Position numbers and translations under genes: made by a program
Shown: positions 43,812-51,614 of the stretch, piece by piece
Numbering within the stretch: position 1 is the first letter of the stretch
Layout of the letters: the number at the start of each line of letters is the position of its first letter
Notes under the pieces: generated by a model
What the model saw: the letters and a program-made list of their open reading frames with translations, nothing else
What the model was told of the DNA's origin: nothing
Database searches by the model: none
Source: Murinocardiopsis flavida
Lineage (GTDB): Bacteria > Actinomycetota > Actinomycetes > Streptosporangiales > Streptosporangiaceae
Length of the DNA stretch: 64,000 nucleotides
Direction of reading: 5' to 3'
Assembly: GCF_003014485.1 (NCBI RefSeq)
Contig: NZ_PYGA01000013.1
Span: 124,001-188,000, forward strand

Positions 43812-44495
43812 TCACTCCTCGTCGAGGAGGCCGTTCAGGTGCGCCCACCGTGCCACCTCGACCCGGTTGCGCGCCGCGAGCTTCGTGTGGACGCTCGTGA
43901 GGTGGGTCTTCACCGTGCTCAGGGAGATGAACAGGCGCGCCGCGACCTCGCTGTTGGTGAGCCCCGCCGCCACTGCCCGGACCACGTCGGTCTCCCGCTC
44001 GGTGAGCCCGGCACCGGCGGCGGCACCGGCAGCGGTGCGGCCCGCGTCGGCGGATGCGCGGTCGCCGGGGGCCGTGAAGTGCTTCAGCAGCCGGACCGTG
44101 ACGCTCGGGGACACCAGCGCGTCGCCGCGTGCCGCCGCGCGAACCGCCTCGATCAGCAGCGCCGGCCCGGCGTCCTTGAGGAGGAAGCCCGTTGCGCCGC
44201 CCTCCAACGCCGCATAGACGTACTCGTCGAGGTCGAAGGTCGTCGCGACGACGACCCGCAGCGGGTCGGCGATGCCGCGCCCGGCGATCCGCCGGGTCAC
44301 CTCCAGGCCGTCCAGACCGGGCATGCGGATGTCGAGCAGGCAGACGTCGGGCCGCAGTGAGCGGGCGAGCGACAGCGCCGTCGCCCCGTCGCCCGCCTCC
44401 GCCACCACCTCGATGTCGGGTTCGGCGTTCAGCATGAACCGGAACCCGGTCCGGACGAGGTGCTGGTCGTCGGCGAGGAGGACGCGGATGGTCAT
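43812..44495 (-). CDS. NarL/LuxR-family response regulator
   Basis: About 227 residues: a receiver domain with phosphorylation site D55 (VCLLDIRMPG), VVVATTFDLDEYVYAAL and the conserved Lys in FLLKDAG, then a LuxR helix-turn-helix (LTERETDVVRAVAAGLTNSEVAARLFISLSTVKTHL). A Gly/Ala-rich linker joins the parts. Its ATG overlaps the stop of the sensor kinase by 4 bp. Partner of that kinase; target genes are unknown. Confidence 0.93.
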   Translation of the reverse strand: MTIRVLLADDQHLVRTGFRFMLNAEPDIEVVAEAGDGATALSLARSLRPDVCLLDIRMPGLDGLEVTRRIAGRGIADPLRVVVATTFDLDEYVYAALEGGATGFLLKDAGPALLIEAVRAAARGDALVSPSVTVRLLKHFTAPGDRASADAGRTAAGAAAGAGLTERETDVVRAVAAGLTNSEVAARLFISLSTVKTHLTSVHTKLAARNRVEVARWAHLNGLLDEE

Positions 44496-45805
44496 TGGGC
44501 CCGCTCCTCTCCCCGTGCGGCGGCAGCCGGTTCCGGTGCGCCGCCGGGTTCGGCCGCCGCGGGCAGCGGCAGCCGGGCCCGCAGCAGCCAGCCCGGGCCG
44601 TCGGACGCCGGGCCCGCGGTACACGACCCGCCGAGGAGCCGGGCACGTTCGCCCATCCCCACCAGGCCGTACCCGTGGCCGCCGCCGCGCACGGCGGCGG
44701 TGCGCCCGTCGTCGGCCACGTCCACCCGCACCTCGGAAGCGTCGGCCCTCGCCCGCACCAGGATCCGCGTCGCATCGCGGGCATGGCGCAGTGCGTTGGT
44801 GACGCCTTCCTGCGCGATGCGCGCCACCGCCGACCCGGTTGCGGGCGGCAGGTCCGCCAGCGGACCCGCCGTTTCCACCACGACGCCGGGCCGTCCATCG
44901 TGGGCCGGGCGCTCCAGGTCCGCCAGCGCGGCGGCGGTGTCGCGGGGTGCCGACGCCGTCTCACCGGGGTCGCGCAGCGCGGCGACCATCGCGCGCATGG
45001 CGGCGAGCGCACGTGCCCCCGCCGCCTCGATCTCCGGTAGCGCCTCGCGGACCAGCTCCGCGTCGTCGCGCGCCTCCGCGTGGCGCAGCGCCTGGACCTG
45101 CACCACGATCCCGGTGACCTGGTGTGCGACGACGTCGTGGAGTTCTCGTGAGATCGCCAGCCGCTCCTCGCGGCGCACCTCCTCGATGCGCTGCCGCTGC
45201 CGGAACCGGCGCCACCGCAGGACGCAGCCGGGGACGAGCAGCATCACGCACGGCTGGATGCTCCGCCCGAGAAAGCCGAGGAGACCCAGCTGCTCCAGCG
45301 TGGGCACGTCGCGCCAGGCCCCGGAGACGATGGTGAGAACGGCCGCCAGCACGGCCGGCGCCGCAACGGCAGGGCGATGGCGCACTATGACCACGGTGAC
45401 GGCGAGGAGCACCGCCAATGTCTCGGTGGTACCGAACCAGTAGCCGTAGGGCCCCTGCGGCCGGGTCCAGAGGACGGTGGAGGCGGCGAAAGGGACCAGC
45501 GGAGCCAGCGCCGCAGCCGTGGCGGCAAAGGCGGGCCGCCGTCGCAGGGCCAGCGCGGCCAGCGCGAACAGGGCGGTGATGCCGCCGGAGGCGGCGGGGA
45601 CGAAAGTGGCGGTGGAGAAGGGCGGGGCCTGCCACAGTTCCGCGGGGATGCCGGGCGCCATCAAGGCGCCCCGGAGGTCCAGCGCGAAGGTCCCGGCGAG
45701 GACCACGGCCGCCGTCGTGAACATCGCCGCGGAGCCCGTCACGGACCCCGCAACGGACGGCACGGCCGAGCGCAGGCGGGCGGGGAGACCTGTCGAGGCG
45801 GACAC
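44492..45805 (-). CDS. Sensor histidine kinase, NarL-type partner
   Basis: A 437-residue membrane kinase. Five or six hydrophobic segments between 25 and 200, then a HisKA_3 domain with the phosphorylated His in ISRELHDVVAHQVTG (H223), and an ATPase domain (IAQEGVTNALRHA, VRVDVADDGR, GYGLVGMGERARLLGG). The N-terminal part is membrane-embedded without a large extracellular sensor, so it may sense a membrane-soluble signal or envelope stress. It is coupled to the response regulator. No transporter is adjacent, unlike bacitracin-type systems. Confidence 0.92.
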   Translation of the reverse strand: MSASTGLPARLRSAVPSVAGSVTGSAAMFTTAAVVLAGTFALDLRGALMAPGIPAELWQAPPFSTATFVPAASGGITALFALAALALRRRPAFAATAAALAPLVPFAASTVLWTRPQGPYGYWFGTTETLAVLLAVTVVIVRHRPAVAAPAVLAAVLTIVSGAWRDVPTLEQLGLLGFLGRSIQPCVMLLVPGCVLRWRRFRQRQRIEEVRREERLAISRELHDVVAHQVTGIVVQVQALRHAEARDDAELVREALPEIEAAGARALAAMRAMVAALRDPGETASAPRDTAAALADLERPAHDGRPGVVVETAGPLADLPPATGSAVARIAQEGVTNALRHARDATRILVRARADASEVRVDVADDGRTAAVRGGGHGYGLVGMGERARLLGGSCTAGPASDGPGWLLRARLPLPAAAEPGGAPEPAAAARGEERAQ

Positions 45806-46091
45806 GCGCCAAGGCTAATGCGGTGGTCGGCGCGCCGCCTCGGCCGACCGACCGACCCGACCCCCGACGTCCGTCCAGTGCGCGCAGTGGCACGTCGCCG
45901 CGTCCCCGGGGCGGCCCTGCCGCAGTGCGGGACGCAGCAGGGCCTGAGTCCGGTGGTCGGGAAGCCGGTGGCAGGTAGGGGTACCGCTGGTCGGGCGGGG
46001 CGGTGGATGCTCGGGAGGCCGGTGGTCAGATCGACACCACAGTCGGCGGGCCAAGAGGCTGATGGGGTGCCGTTCTGGTCTGTCCCGATCA

Positions 46092-46144
46092 GGATGTGCT
46101 TCGGCGGTCGCTGCTGCGCAGCAGCGACCGCCGAAACACGTCCT
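46092..46144. terminator. Long near-perfect inverted repeat after the methyltransferase gene
   Basis: The core TTCGGCGGTCGCTGCTGC and its complement pair over 18 bp at 46100-46135, and the arms extend with few mismatches to 46091-46144 and more loosely beyond (about 46066-46185). It lies just after the stop of the methyltransferase gene (46179) on the minus strand and probably acts as its terminator. GTCGCTGCTGCGCAG also occurs near 51106 in the element at 50744-51385, so it may derive from the same repeat family. Confidence 0.6.
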
Positions 46145-46178
46145 CACGGCCGAATCAGGACCGGAACCCCAACAGCCT

Positions 46179-46808
46179 TTACGGGAGGCGGGCGAGCAGG
46201 TGGGCGTCGAGGAAGCCCCGCTCGGAGGCCGGGTCGTGGATCAGCCGGGCGAACTCGGTGAGCCCGGCCCCGGTCAGCGACTCGGCGAACCGGCCCACCG
46301 GCCAGCTGTAGGCGGGCGCCACCTTGTGGTCGAAGCGGACCGGCTCAGGCCCGTCGGTCGCGAAGAACGAGACCAGGAGCAGGCCCGCTGGCGCCAGGAC
46401 GCGCGCCTGCTCGGCGAGCAGTGCGGGCAGTTCATCGGGCGGGGTATGGATCATCGAGTAGTGGGCGAGCACGCCGCCGAGCGCGTCGTCCTCGACCGGC
46501 AGGGACTCCATCCGCGCCGCGTCGAACCGCAGCGCCGGATGGGCCCGCTGGGCGTGGCCGACCATCGCCGGGGAGAGGTCGAGCCCGAAGGCGTCGAGCC
46601 CCAGGTCGTGCAGCATGGCCGTCAGATGCCCGGGCCCGCACCCGACGTCGGCGGCCCGCGGGTTCCCCGTCCCGCGCACCAGCTCGGCGAAGGTGCCGAT
46701 CATGTTCCGCGAGAAAGGATGCGTCTCCAGCCGATCGGCGAACATCGACGCGTACAGATCAACGACCCCGTCGTAGGCCGCCCTGGTCTCGTCCTGGTGC
46801 TCCGTCAC
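46179..46808 (-). CDS. Class I SAM-dependent methyltransferase
   Basis: About 209 residues: AADVGCGPGHLTAML (motif I), AFGLDLSPAMVGHAQRAHP, VLAHYSMIH and AGLLLVSFF are the classical UbiE/methyltransferase-11 elements. The substrate cannot be read. The frame extends upstream through a 9-bp tandem repeat that would encode Gly-Thr-Pro repeats; I chose the GTG at 46808 (VTEHQDETRAAYDG) because the domain begins there, though no ribosome site is clear, so it may be leaderless or start elsewhere. Confidence 0.82.
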   Translation of the reverse strand: MTEHQDETRAAYDGVVDLYASMFADRLETHPFSRNMIGTFAELVRGTGNPRAADVGCGPGHLTAMLHDLGLDAFGLDLSPAMVGHAQRAHPALRFDAARMESLPVEDDALGGVLAHYSMIHTPPDELPALLAEQARVLAPAGLLLVSFFATDGPEPVRFDHKVAPAYSWPVGRFAESLTGAGLTEFARLIHDPASERGFLDAHLLARLP

Positions 46809-46832
46809 GGAAGGGAAGTTAGCATCCGCACC

Positions 46833-46890
46833 CGTCCCCGGTGTCCCCGGCGTCCCCGGCGTGCCCGGCGTGCCCGGCGTCCCCGGCCTC
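46833..46890. repeat. Nine-base tandem repeat upstream of the methyltransferase gene
   Basis: About six copies of CCCGGCGTC-like units (variants CCCCGGTGT, CCCCGGCGT, GCCCGGCGT). It is open in the methyltransferase frame but lies upstream of the chosen start. Slippage could vary copy number between strains. Confidence 0.6.
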
Positions 46891-47107
46891 GCGCCGCCCC
46901 TGGGGGATCGTCCGCCCGGCCTCGCGATCGCGGGAAAGGGCTTTGGACGCTTTTTCGGTGCCAGGTGCGGCGCAGGTCGTGCGCCTGGAACAAATGCACC
47001 CAAACTGTGATGCGCTTCACATTCCCGGGCTGTAACGTGCGGAGCGGGCTGCTTGTCCTACGGGCGTCACCGACACCAACGCCGGTGCCTGACCTTGGGA
47101 GACTGAG

Positions 47108-48313
47108 ATGAGCAACGGCCACCACCGCATCGTCGTCCTCGGCGCCGGCTACACGGGCATGTTGAGCGCCATCCGCCTAGCACACCGAACACGCCGGACC
47201 GGGGTGCGGATCACCCTGGTCAACCCGTCGAGCGGGTTTGTCGAGCGGCTCCGGATGCACCAGATCGCCACCGGGCAGCAGCTGGCCGACCACCGGATCC
47301 CCGACCTCCTCGCGGGCACCGGCGTCACATTCGTCCAGGGCACCGTCACCGCCATCGACCCCGATGCCCGGCAGGTCACCGTCGACGGCGCCGAAATCCT
47401 CGAATACGACACGCTCGTCTACGCGCTGGGCAGTTCCACCGACACGAGCAAGGTCCCCGGCGCCGACACCCACGCCTTCGCCCTCAACAGCAGGGCGATG
47501 GCCGCCCGGTTCGCCGCCCGGATCGCCGAGGTCGCCGAGTCCGGCGGGACCGTTGCCGTCTGCGGCGGCGGCCTGACCGGCATCGAGGCGGCCACCGAGA
47601 TCGCCGAGAGCCACCCCGGCCTGCGCGTCACCCTGATCACCATGAACGAGCCCGGCGGGATGATGGGGCCCAGGGCCCGCGCCTACCTCTACCGCACACT
47701 GAAGCGCCTCAGAATCACCCTGGAGACCGGCGCCCGCATCAACAAGGTGCTGCCCGGCGCCGTCGAACTGGCCGACGGCCGGCACATCCGGGCCGACGCC
47801 TGCCTCTGGACCACCGGCGTCAAGGTGCCGCCGCTCGCCGCCGACTCCAAGATCGCCACCGACGACCGCGGCCTCATCCTGGTCGACGACACGCTGCGGT
47901 CGGTGTCCCACCCGAACGTCCACGCCGTCGGCGACGCAGCGGCCGTCCGCCTGCCCTGGGGGCAGATCCACGGCACCTGCCAGAGCGGGCTGCCCACGGC
48001 CCAGCACACCGCCGACACCATCGCCCGGCTCGTGCGCGGCAAGGCCGCCAAGCCGTTCCGCTTCGGCTACTTCCACCAGCCGGTCAGCCTCGGCCGCCGC
48101 GACGGCGTCATCCAGTTCACCAACGCCGACGACAGCCCCCGCCGGATGTACCTCACCGGCTGGAGCGCCCTCACGTACAAGGAGCTGGTCAGCTCCAGCC
48201 CGATCCTGACCTACAGGCTCAGCAAGCACTTCAATTCCACCAGCATCATCACCAAGGGCGGCCGCGCCACCCGCCGCAAGCGGAACCAAGCGCGCCGGAC
48301 TTCGAAGTCGTGA
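47108..48313 (+). CDS. FAD-dependent pyridine-nucleotide oxidoreductase, NDH-2-like
   Basis: About 401 residues with FAD motif IVVLGAGYTGMLSAIRLA, second nucleotide motif TVAVCGGGLTGIEAATEIA and the FAD-binding end NVHAVGDAAAVRLPWG. It resembles type II NADH dehydrogenases and related membrane-associated oxidoreductases. The ATG at 47108 follows GGGAGACTGAG. The ECF41 sigma gene is 70 bp downstream on the same strand; ECF41 groups typically regulate such an oxidoreductase next to them. TGTAAC-n17-TGTCC (47031-47058) could be its promoter, though this is weak. Confidence 0.88.
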   Translation: MSNGHHRIVVLGAGYTGMLSAIRLAHRTRRTGVRITLVNPSSGFVERLRMHQIATGQQLADHRIPDLLAGTGVTFVQGTVTAIDPDARQVTVDGAEILEYDTLVYALGSSTDTSKVPGADTHAFALNSRAMAARFAARIAEVAESGGTVAVCGGGLTGIEAATEIAESHPGLRVTLITMNEPGGMMGPRARAYLYRTLKRLRITLETGARINKVLPGAVELADGRHIRADACLWTTGVKVPPLAADSKIATDDRGLILVDDTLRSVSHPNVHAVGDAAAVRLPWGQIHGTCQSGLPTAQHTADTIARLVRGKAAKPFRFGYFHQPVSLGRRDGVIQFTNADDSPRRMYLTGWSALTYKELVSSSPILTYRLSKHFNSTSIITKGGRATRRKRNQARRTSKS

Positions 48314-48382
48314 CCCCGGTCCCCGAAGCCGTGACCCCGGACCTTCGCCACCCGAACCGCGTGCCTATGGCGGCATGAGCCG

Positions 48383-49276
48383 ATGACCGCCGACGCGCCA
48401 GAGCCGGACCCCTACATCGAACACCGCAGGCTGCTGTTCGCCACCGCGTACCGCATGCTGGGCAGCGTCGCCGACGCCGAGGACGTCCTCCAAGACGCCT
48501 GGCTGAACTGGAGCGCAGTGGACCGCGGCTCGATCCGCCACCCCAAGGCGTATCTGGTGCGCACGGTCACCAACCTGTCGTTGAACCGGCTCACCTCGGC
48601 GCGGGCGACCAGGGAGGCGTACTTCGGCACGTGGCTCCCCGAACCCCTGCTGACCTCTCCCGACATCGCAGCGGAGACCGAGTTGGCCGACACCATCTCC
48701 ATCGCGATGATGGTCGTCCTGGAGACCCTCGGCCCCGTCGAACGCGCGGTCTTCCTGCTCCGCGAGGTCTTCGGCTACTCCTACGCCGAAATCGCCGAGA
48801 CCGTCCGGCGCCGCGAGCCGACCGTCCGCCAGATCGCCTACCGCGCCCGCGAACACGTCCGGAAGCGCCGCCGCCGCTTCGACGCCGACGACGCCCAGCG
48901 GCGCCGGGCCACCTCCCGGTTCATCGAGGCGTGCGCGGGCGGCGACGTGCACGCGGTCGTGGAACTGCTCGCCCCCGAGGTCACCGCCTGGTCCGACGGC
49001 GGCGGCAAGGCCACCGCCGCCATCCGTCCCCTGCACGGCGCCGACCGCGTCAGCCGGTGGATCCTGGGATTCCTCCGAAAGCCCGAGCTGGCCGACCTGA
49101 CCATGGAGCCGGCCGTCATCAACGGCGAACTCGGCGTCCTTGCGGTTGTCGGCGGACGCGTCGTCGGCGCCCTCTCGTTCGACCTCGTGGACGGCCGCAT
49201 CCAGAACCTGCGCTTCCAGGTCAATCCCGACAAGCTCGGCGGCCTTACCCACGAGAACGGCTTGGCGCGCTCGTGA
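48383..49276 (+). CDS. ECF41-type RNA polymerase sigma factor (SigJ-like)
   Basis: About 297 residues: sigma-2 (LLFATAYRMLGSVADAEDVLQDAWLNW), sigma-4 (VERAVFLLREVFGYSYAEIAETVRR), then a SnoaL-like domain with the signature WSDGGGKATAA and the C-terminal NPDKL (VNPDKLGGL), both diagnostic of ECF41. In this group the fused domain, not a separate anti-sigma factor, controls activity. The oxidoreductase gene just upstream is the likely target. ATG at 48383. Confidence 0.93.
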   Translation: MTADAPEPDPYIEHRRLLFATAYRMLGSVADAEDVLQDAWLNWSAVDRGSIRHPKAYLVRTVTNLSLNRLTSARATREAYFGTWLPEPLLTSPDIAAETELADTISIAMMVVLETLGPVERAVFLLREVFGYSYAEIAETVRRREPTVRQIAYRAREHVRKRRRRFDADDAQRRRATSRFIEACAGGDVHAVVELLAPEVTAWSDGGGKATAAIRPLHGADRVSRWILGFLRKPELADLTMEPAVINGELGVLAVVGGRVVGALSFDLVDGRIQNLRFQVNPDKLGGLTHENGLARS

Positions 49277-49338
49277 GCGACGGACGGGGTATCACCGGGT
49301 CCGGCCTGGGACGGGCGTGCGCACCAACGATCCGGCTG

Positions 49339-49353
49339 TACCCTTTGGGGGTA
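49339..49353. promoter_or_regulatory. CsoR-like operator overlapping the DUF6153 start
   Basis: TACCC-n5-GGGTA (49339-49353) resembles copper-sensing CsoR operators and shares its arms with the site at 51561-51577. The last base is the first base of the DUF6153 ATG, so bound repressor would cover the start region; a leaderless transcript is possible. Confidence 0.5.
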
Positions 49354-49874
49354 TGAGCGGAGTGGTGGAGCGGCACGGACACCGGGCGCGCGGCGCCTGG
49401 GCGCACCTGCTGCTGCTCGTCCCCCTGCTCCTCGGTGTCGCGGCCATGCACACGTTCGGGCATCCGCATGAACCCGGGCCCGCGCCGCAGGCGGCGGCCG
49501 CCGGAGCCCACTCCACCGGGCACGGTTCCGCGGCGTCCGTACACGGGTCCGACCGTGGTCCGGCGGCGTCCGTGCACGAGTCCGACCGTGGTCCGGCGGC
49601 GTCCGTGCACGAGTCCGGCGCCGATCACGGTTCCGCGGCGTCCGCGCATGGCACCGACGCCCGCGGCAGTGCGGAACCGCCGCCCATGGACCCCATGACG
49701 ATGTGCCTCGCCGTCGTCGGCCTCGCTGTCCTGCTGCTGGGCGCGGCGGCCACCGTCCTGCGCCTGCCCGCCCTGCGGCGCCGCCCGCCGGGCACCCGCC
49801 TGCGGACGGTGCTGCGCACCCTGCCGCCGCCCGCGCCGCCCTCACTCGCACGCCTTCAGGTGATGCGGGTCTAG
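49353..49874 (+). CDS. DUF6153 membrane protein
   Basis: About 173 residues: helix 1 at about 17-35 (HLLLLVPLLLGVAAMHTFGH), a His/Ser/Asp-rich loop with repeats of SVHESDRGPAA (about 55-95), a second helix (MTMCLAVVGLAVLLLGAAATVL) after PPPMDPMTM, and an Arg/Pro tail. Histidines and methionines may bind copper. The CsoR-like palindrome at its start and the DUF305 gene next to it suggest a copper-linked role. The tandem repeats of about 30 bp (49518-49640) encode the His-Glu-Ser repeats. Confidence 0.75.
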   Translation: MSGVVERHGHRARGAWAHLLLLVPLLLGVAAMHTFGHPHEPGPAPQAAAAGAHSTGHGSAASVHGSDRGPAASVHESDRGPAASVHESGADHGSAASAHGTDARGSAEPPPMDPMTMCLAVVGLAVLLLGAAATVLRLPALRRRPPGTRLRTVLRTLPPPAPPSLARLQVMRV

Positions 49875-49990
49875 ATGCCCGGCCGGGCGCTCGAACGCGC
49901 GCCCGGCGGCACCGACCCGTTCACCACAGACCGCGCCGCCCCGGACCCGTACCGTCCGGTCCGGACGCGTGCGCAGACAAGGAAGCGACC

Positions 49991-50704
49991 ATGAACAAGC
50001 GTGCTATTGTGCTGCTCTCCACCGCCATGGCGGGGACCCTGCTGCTCTCCGCCTGCGGGGGAGCCGCCGAGGACGACCCCGCGCCCGCGGCGGAGTCGAA
50101 GCAGTCGGCCCGGCACAACAAGGCCGACGTCGAGTTCGCGCAGATGATGATCCCGCACCACGAGCAGGCCGTGGAGATGGCCGAGCTGGCGGAGACCCGC
50201 GCCGGTGCCGACGTCCGCTCGCTGGCGAAGGAGATCGACAAGGCCCAGGGGCCGGAGATCAAGCAGCTCACCGGGATGCTGGAGTCCTGGGGTGAAGAGC
50301 CGCTGGAGTCGATGGACCACTCGATGGACGGCATGCTCACCGACGCGCAGATGACGGAGTTGGAGCAGGCCGACGGCGACGCCTTCGACAAGGCGTTCGT
50401 CGATTCGATGATCGAGCACCACGAGGGTGCGGTCGACATGGCGCAAAGCGAGCTCGACGACGGGGAGAACCCGGAGGCGAAGAAGCTCGCCGAGGACATC
50501 GTGTCCACCCAGAACGACGAGATCACCCGAATGCGCGAACTCCTCGGCGAATCCCCGACGGACGACGGCGGTTCGGGCGAGGGTTCCGGTGATTCCGGCG
50601 ATGGTTCCGGTGAGGGTTCCGGTGATTCCGGCGATGGTTCCGACGACGGCTCCGGTGATTCCGGCGATGGATCTGACGGCGGCTCCGGCCACGGCGGGCA
50701 CTGA
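49991..50704 (+). CDS. DUF305 lipoprotein, copper-associated
   Basis: About 237 residues. The signal peptide ends in the lipobox LLLSAC, then the DUF305 domain with two copies of the His-His motif: FAQMMIPHHEQAVEMAELA and FVDSMIEHHEGAVDMAQSEL. The C-terminus is a repeated SGDSGDGSGEG tail from a 30-bp repeat (about 50571-50690). DUF305 proteins occur near copper and metal resistance genes in actinomycetes. It follows DUF6153 by about 116 bp and precedes the CopB gene, so the three form a copper-response group. Confidence 0.88.
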   Translation: MNKRAIVLLSTAMAGTLLLSACGGAAEDDPAPAAESKQSARHNKADVEFAQMMIPHHEQAVEMAELAETRAGADVRSLAKEIDKAQGPEIKQLTGMLESWGEEPLESMDHSMDGMLTDAQMTELEQADGDAFDKAFVDSMIEHHEGAVDMAQSELDDGENPEAKKLAEDIVSTQNDEITRMRELLGESPTDDGGSGEGSGDSGDGSGEGSGDSGDGSDDGSGDSGDGSDGGSGHGGH

Positions 50705-50743
50705 TCCGACATGAGGGGCGGCGCGGACGACTCCGCGCCGCCC

Positions 50744-51385
50744 CGATGCCGTTGACCCAACAGGCGCGAGGGTTGTTCGCGGCCCGGTGCCCCGAGCGGA
50801 GGGGGTGTGTTGTGACCTCGGCTTCATACCGGGGGTAAGTGCCGAGAGCGTCCGTGCCCCCAGCGGACGTGGGCAAGGCTGCCGGAAAGCCTGCGCACGC
50901 CCCTACTGCGCCGCTTCGCGATTGTCGCGCAGCGGGGGCCCGCGACGGCCGAAGCAGACCTGGGGTTCGACGCCAGGCCCCGCCACGCACTGATCGCGCG
51001 GCGGCGGTGCTGCGGTGCCGGCGCGGGCTGGGCGCCTGGGCGTGGTTGCGGTGGGTTCCGTGCGGTGCTGAGCCCGGCGGCCATAGTGCAGGATGTGTGT
51101 CGGCCGTCGCTGCTGCGCAGGCTCCCCGGCAGCCTGGCTCCTGTCCCCTGGGGTCACGGACGCCCTCGCCCCGGACTCTCGCCTTGGGACACCCTCGCCC
51201 CCGGACGGCCTCGCCCCGGACTCTCGCCCCTGGACGGCCTCGCTGCGGGCTCTCGCCTTGGGACACCCTCGTCCTGGGATGCCTGGGATGCCCGTGCCCG
51301 CTTCTGCGCAGTGCCGCGCAGCGGCAGCCCTTCTATCAGCCAGGTCGGTGAGCACGCGTTCGTTCCCGTTAGGTCAAGGGCATTG
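50744..51385. mobile_element. Composite non-coding element with terminal inverted repeats
   Basis: The left end CGATGCCGTTGACCCAAC and the right end (complement CAATGCCCTTGACCTAAC) are inverted repeats like those of the element at 61194-61335. The 10 bp outside the ends agree at 8 of 10 positions (CGCGCCGCCC at 50734, CGTGCCGCCG at 51386), which fits a decayed target duplication. The 642-bp interior has no transposase gene. It holds parts nearly identical to copies A (7763) and C (21271-21386), so it is a mosaic of the dispersed family. The gap between DUF305 and CopB genes, 50705-51614, otherwise holds only the CsoR-like site. Confidence 0.65.
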
Positions 51386-51560
51386 CGTGCCGCCGGGTGC
51401 TTCGCATCCGGGGCGCCAGCTCACCCCCGGTCGGCCCACGTGCAGCGGTCATTCGGCGGTCACAGGGCGAAAGGCGGCGGCGAAGGCGGGTGAAGGTCGG
51501 GGCGGGCTGTTAAGGCCCGATCGCATGGCGGCTTGCGTCGGGTGGATCCATGCTGTAGAT

Positions 51561-51577
51561 ATACCCCTATAGGGTAT
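51561..51577. promoter_or_regulatory. CsoR-like copper operator before copB
   Basis: ATACCCCTATAGGGTAT is a near-perfect palindrome (ATACCC-n5-GGGTAT) of the form bound by the copper sensor CsoR (TATACCCC-GGGGTATA type). It is 38 bp upstream of the copper ATPase ATG, in an AT-rich island. The CsoR gene is not in the window. Confidence 0.75.
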
Positions 51578-51614
51578 TTGGATCGGGATGGACGAAGGCG
51601 CTGGAGGATCGGTT

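Noticed and set aside
46809-47003. Longer N-terminus for the methyltransferase
   Set aside because: It would consist of Gly-Thr-Pro repeats from a 9-bp tandem repeat and Arg/Pro-rich sequence; the domain starts later.
50571-50690. CRISPR-like array
   Set aside because: The 30-bp repeats are contiguous, without spacers, and encode the Ser-Gly-Asp tail of the DUF305 protein.
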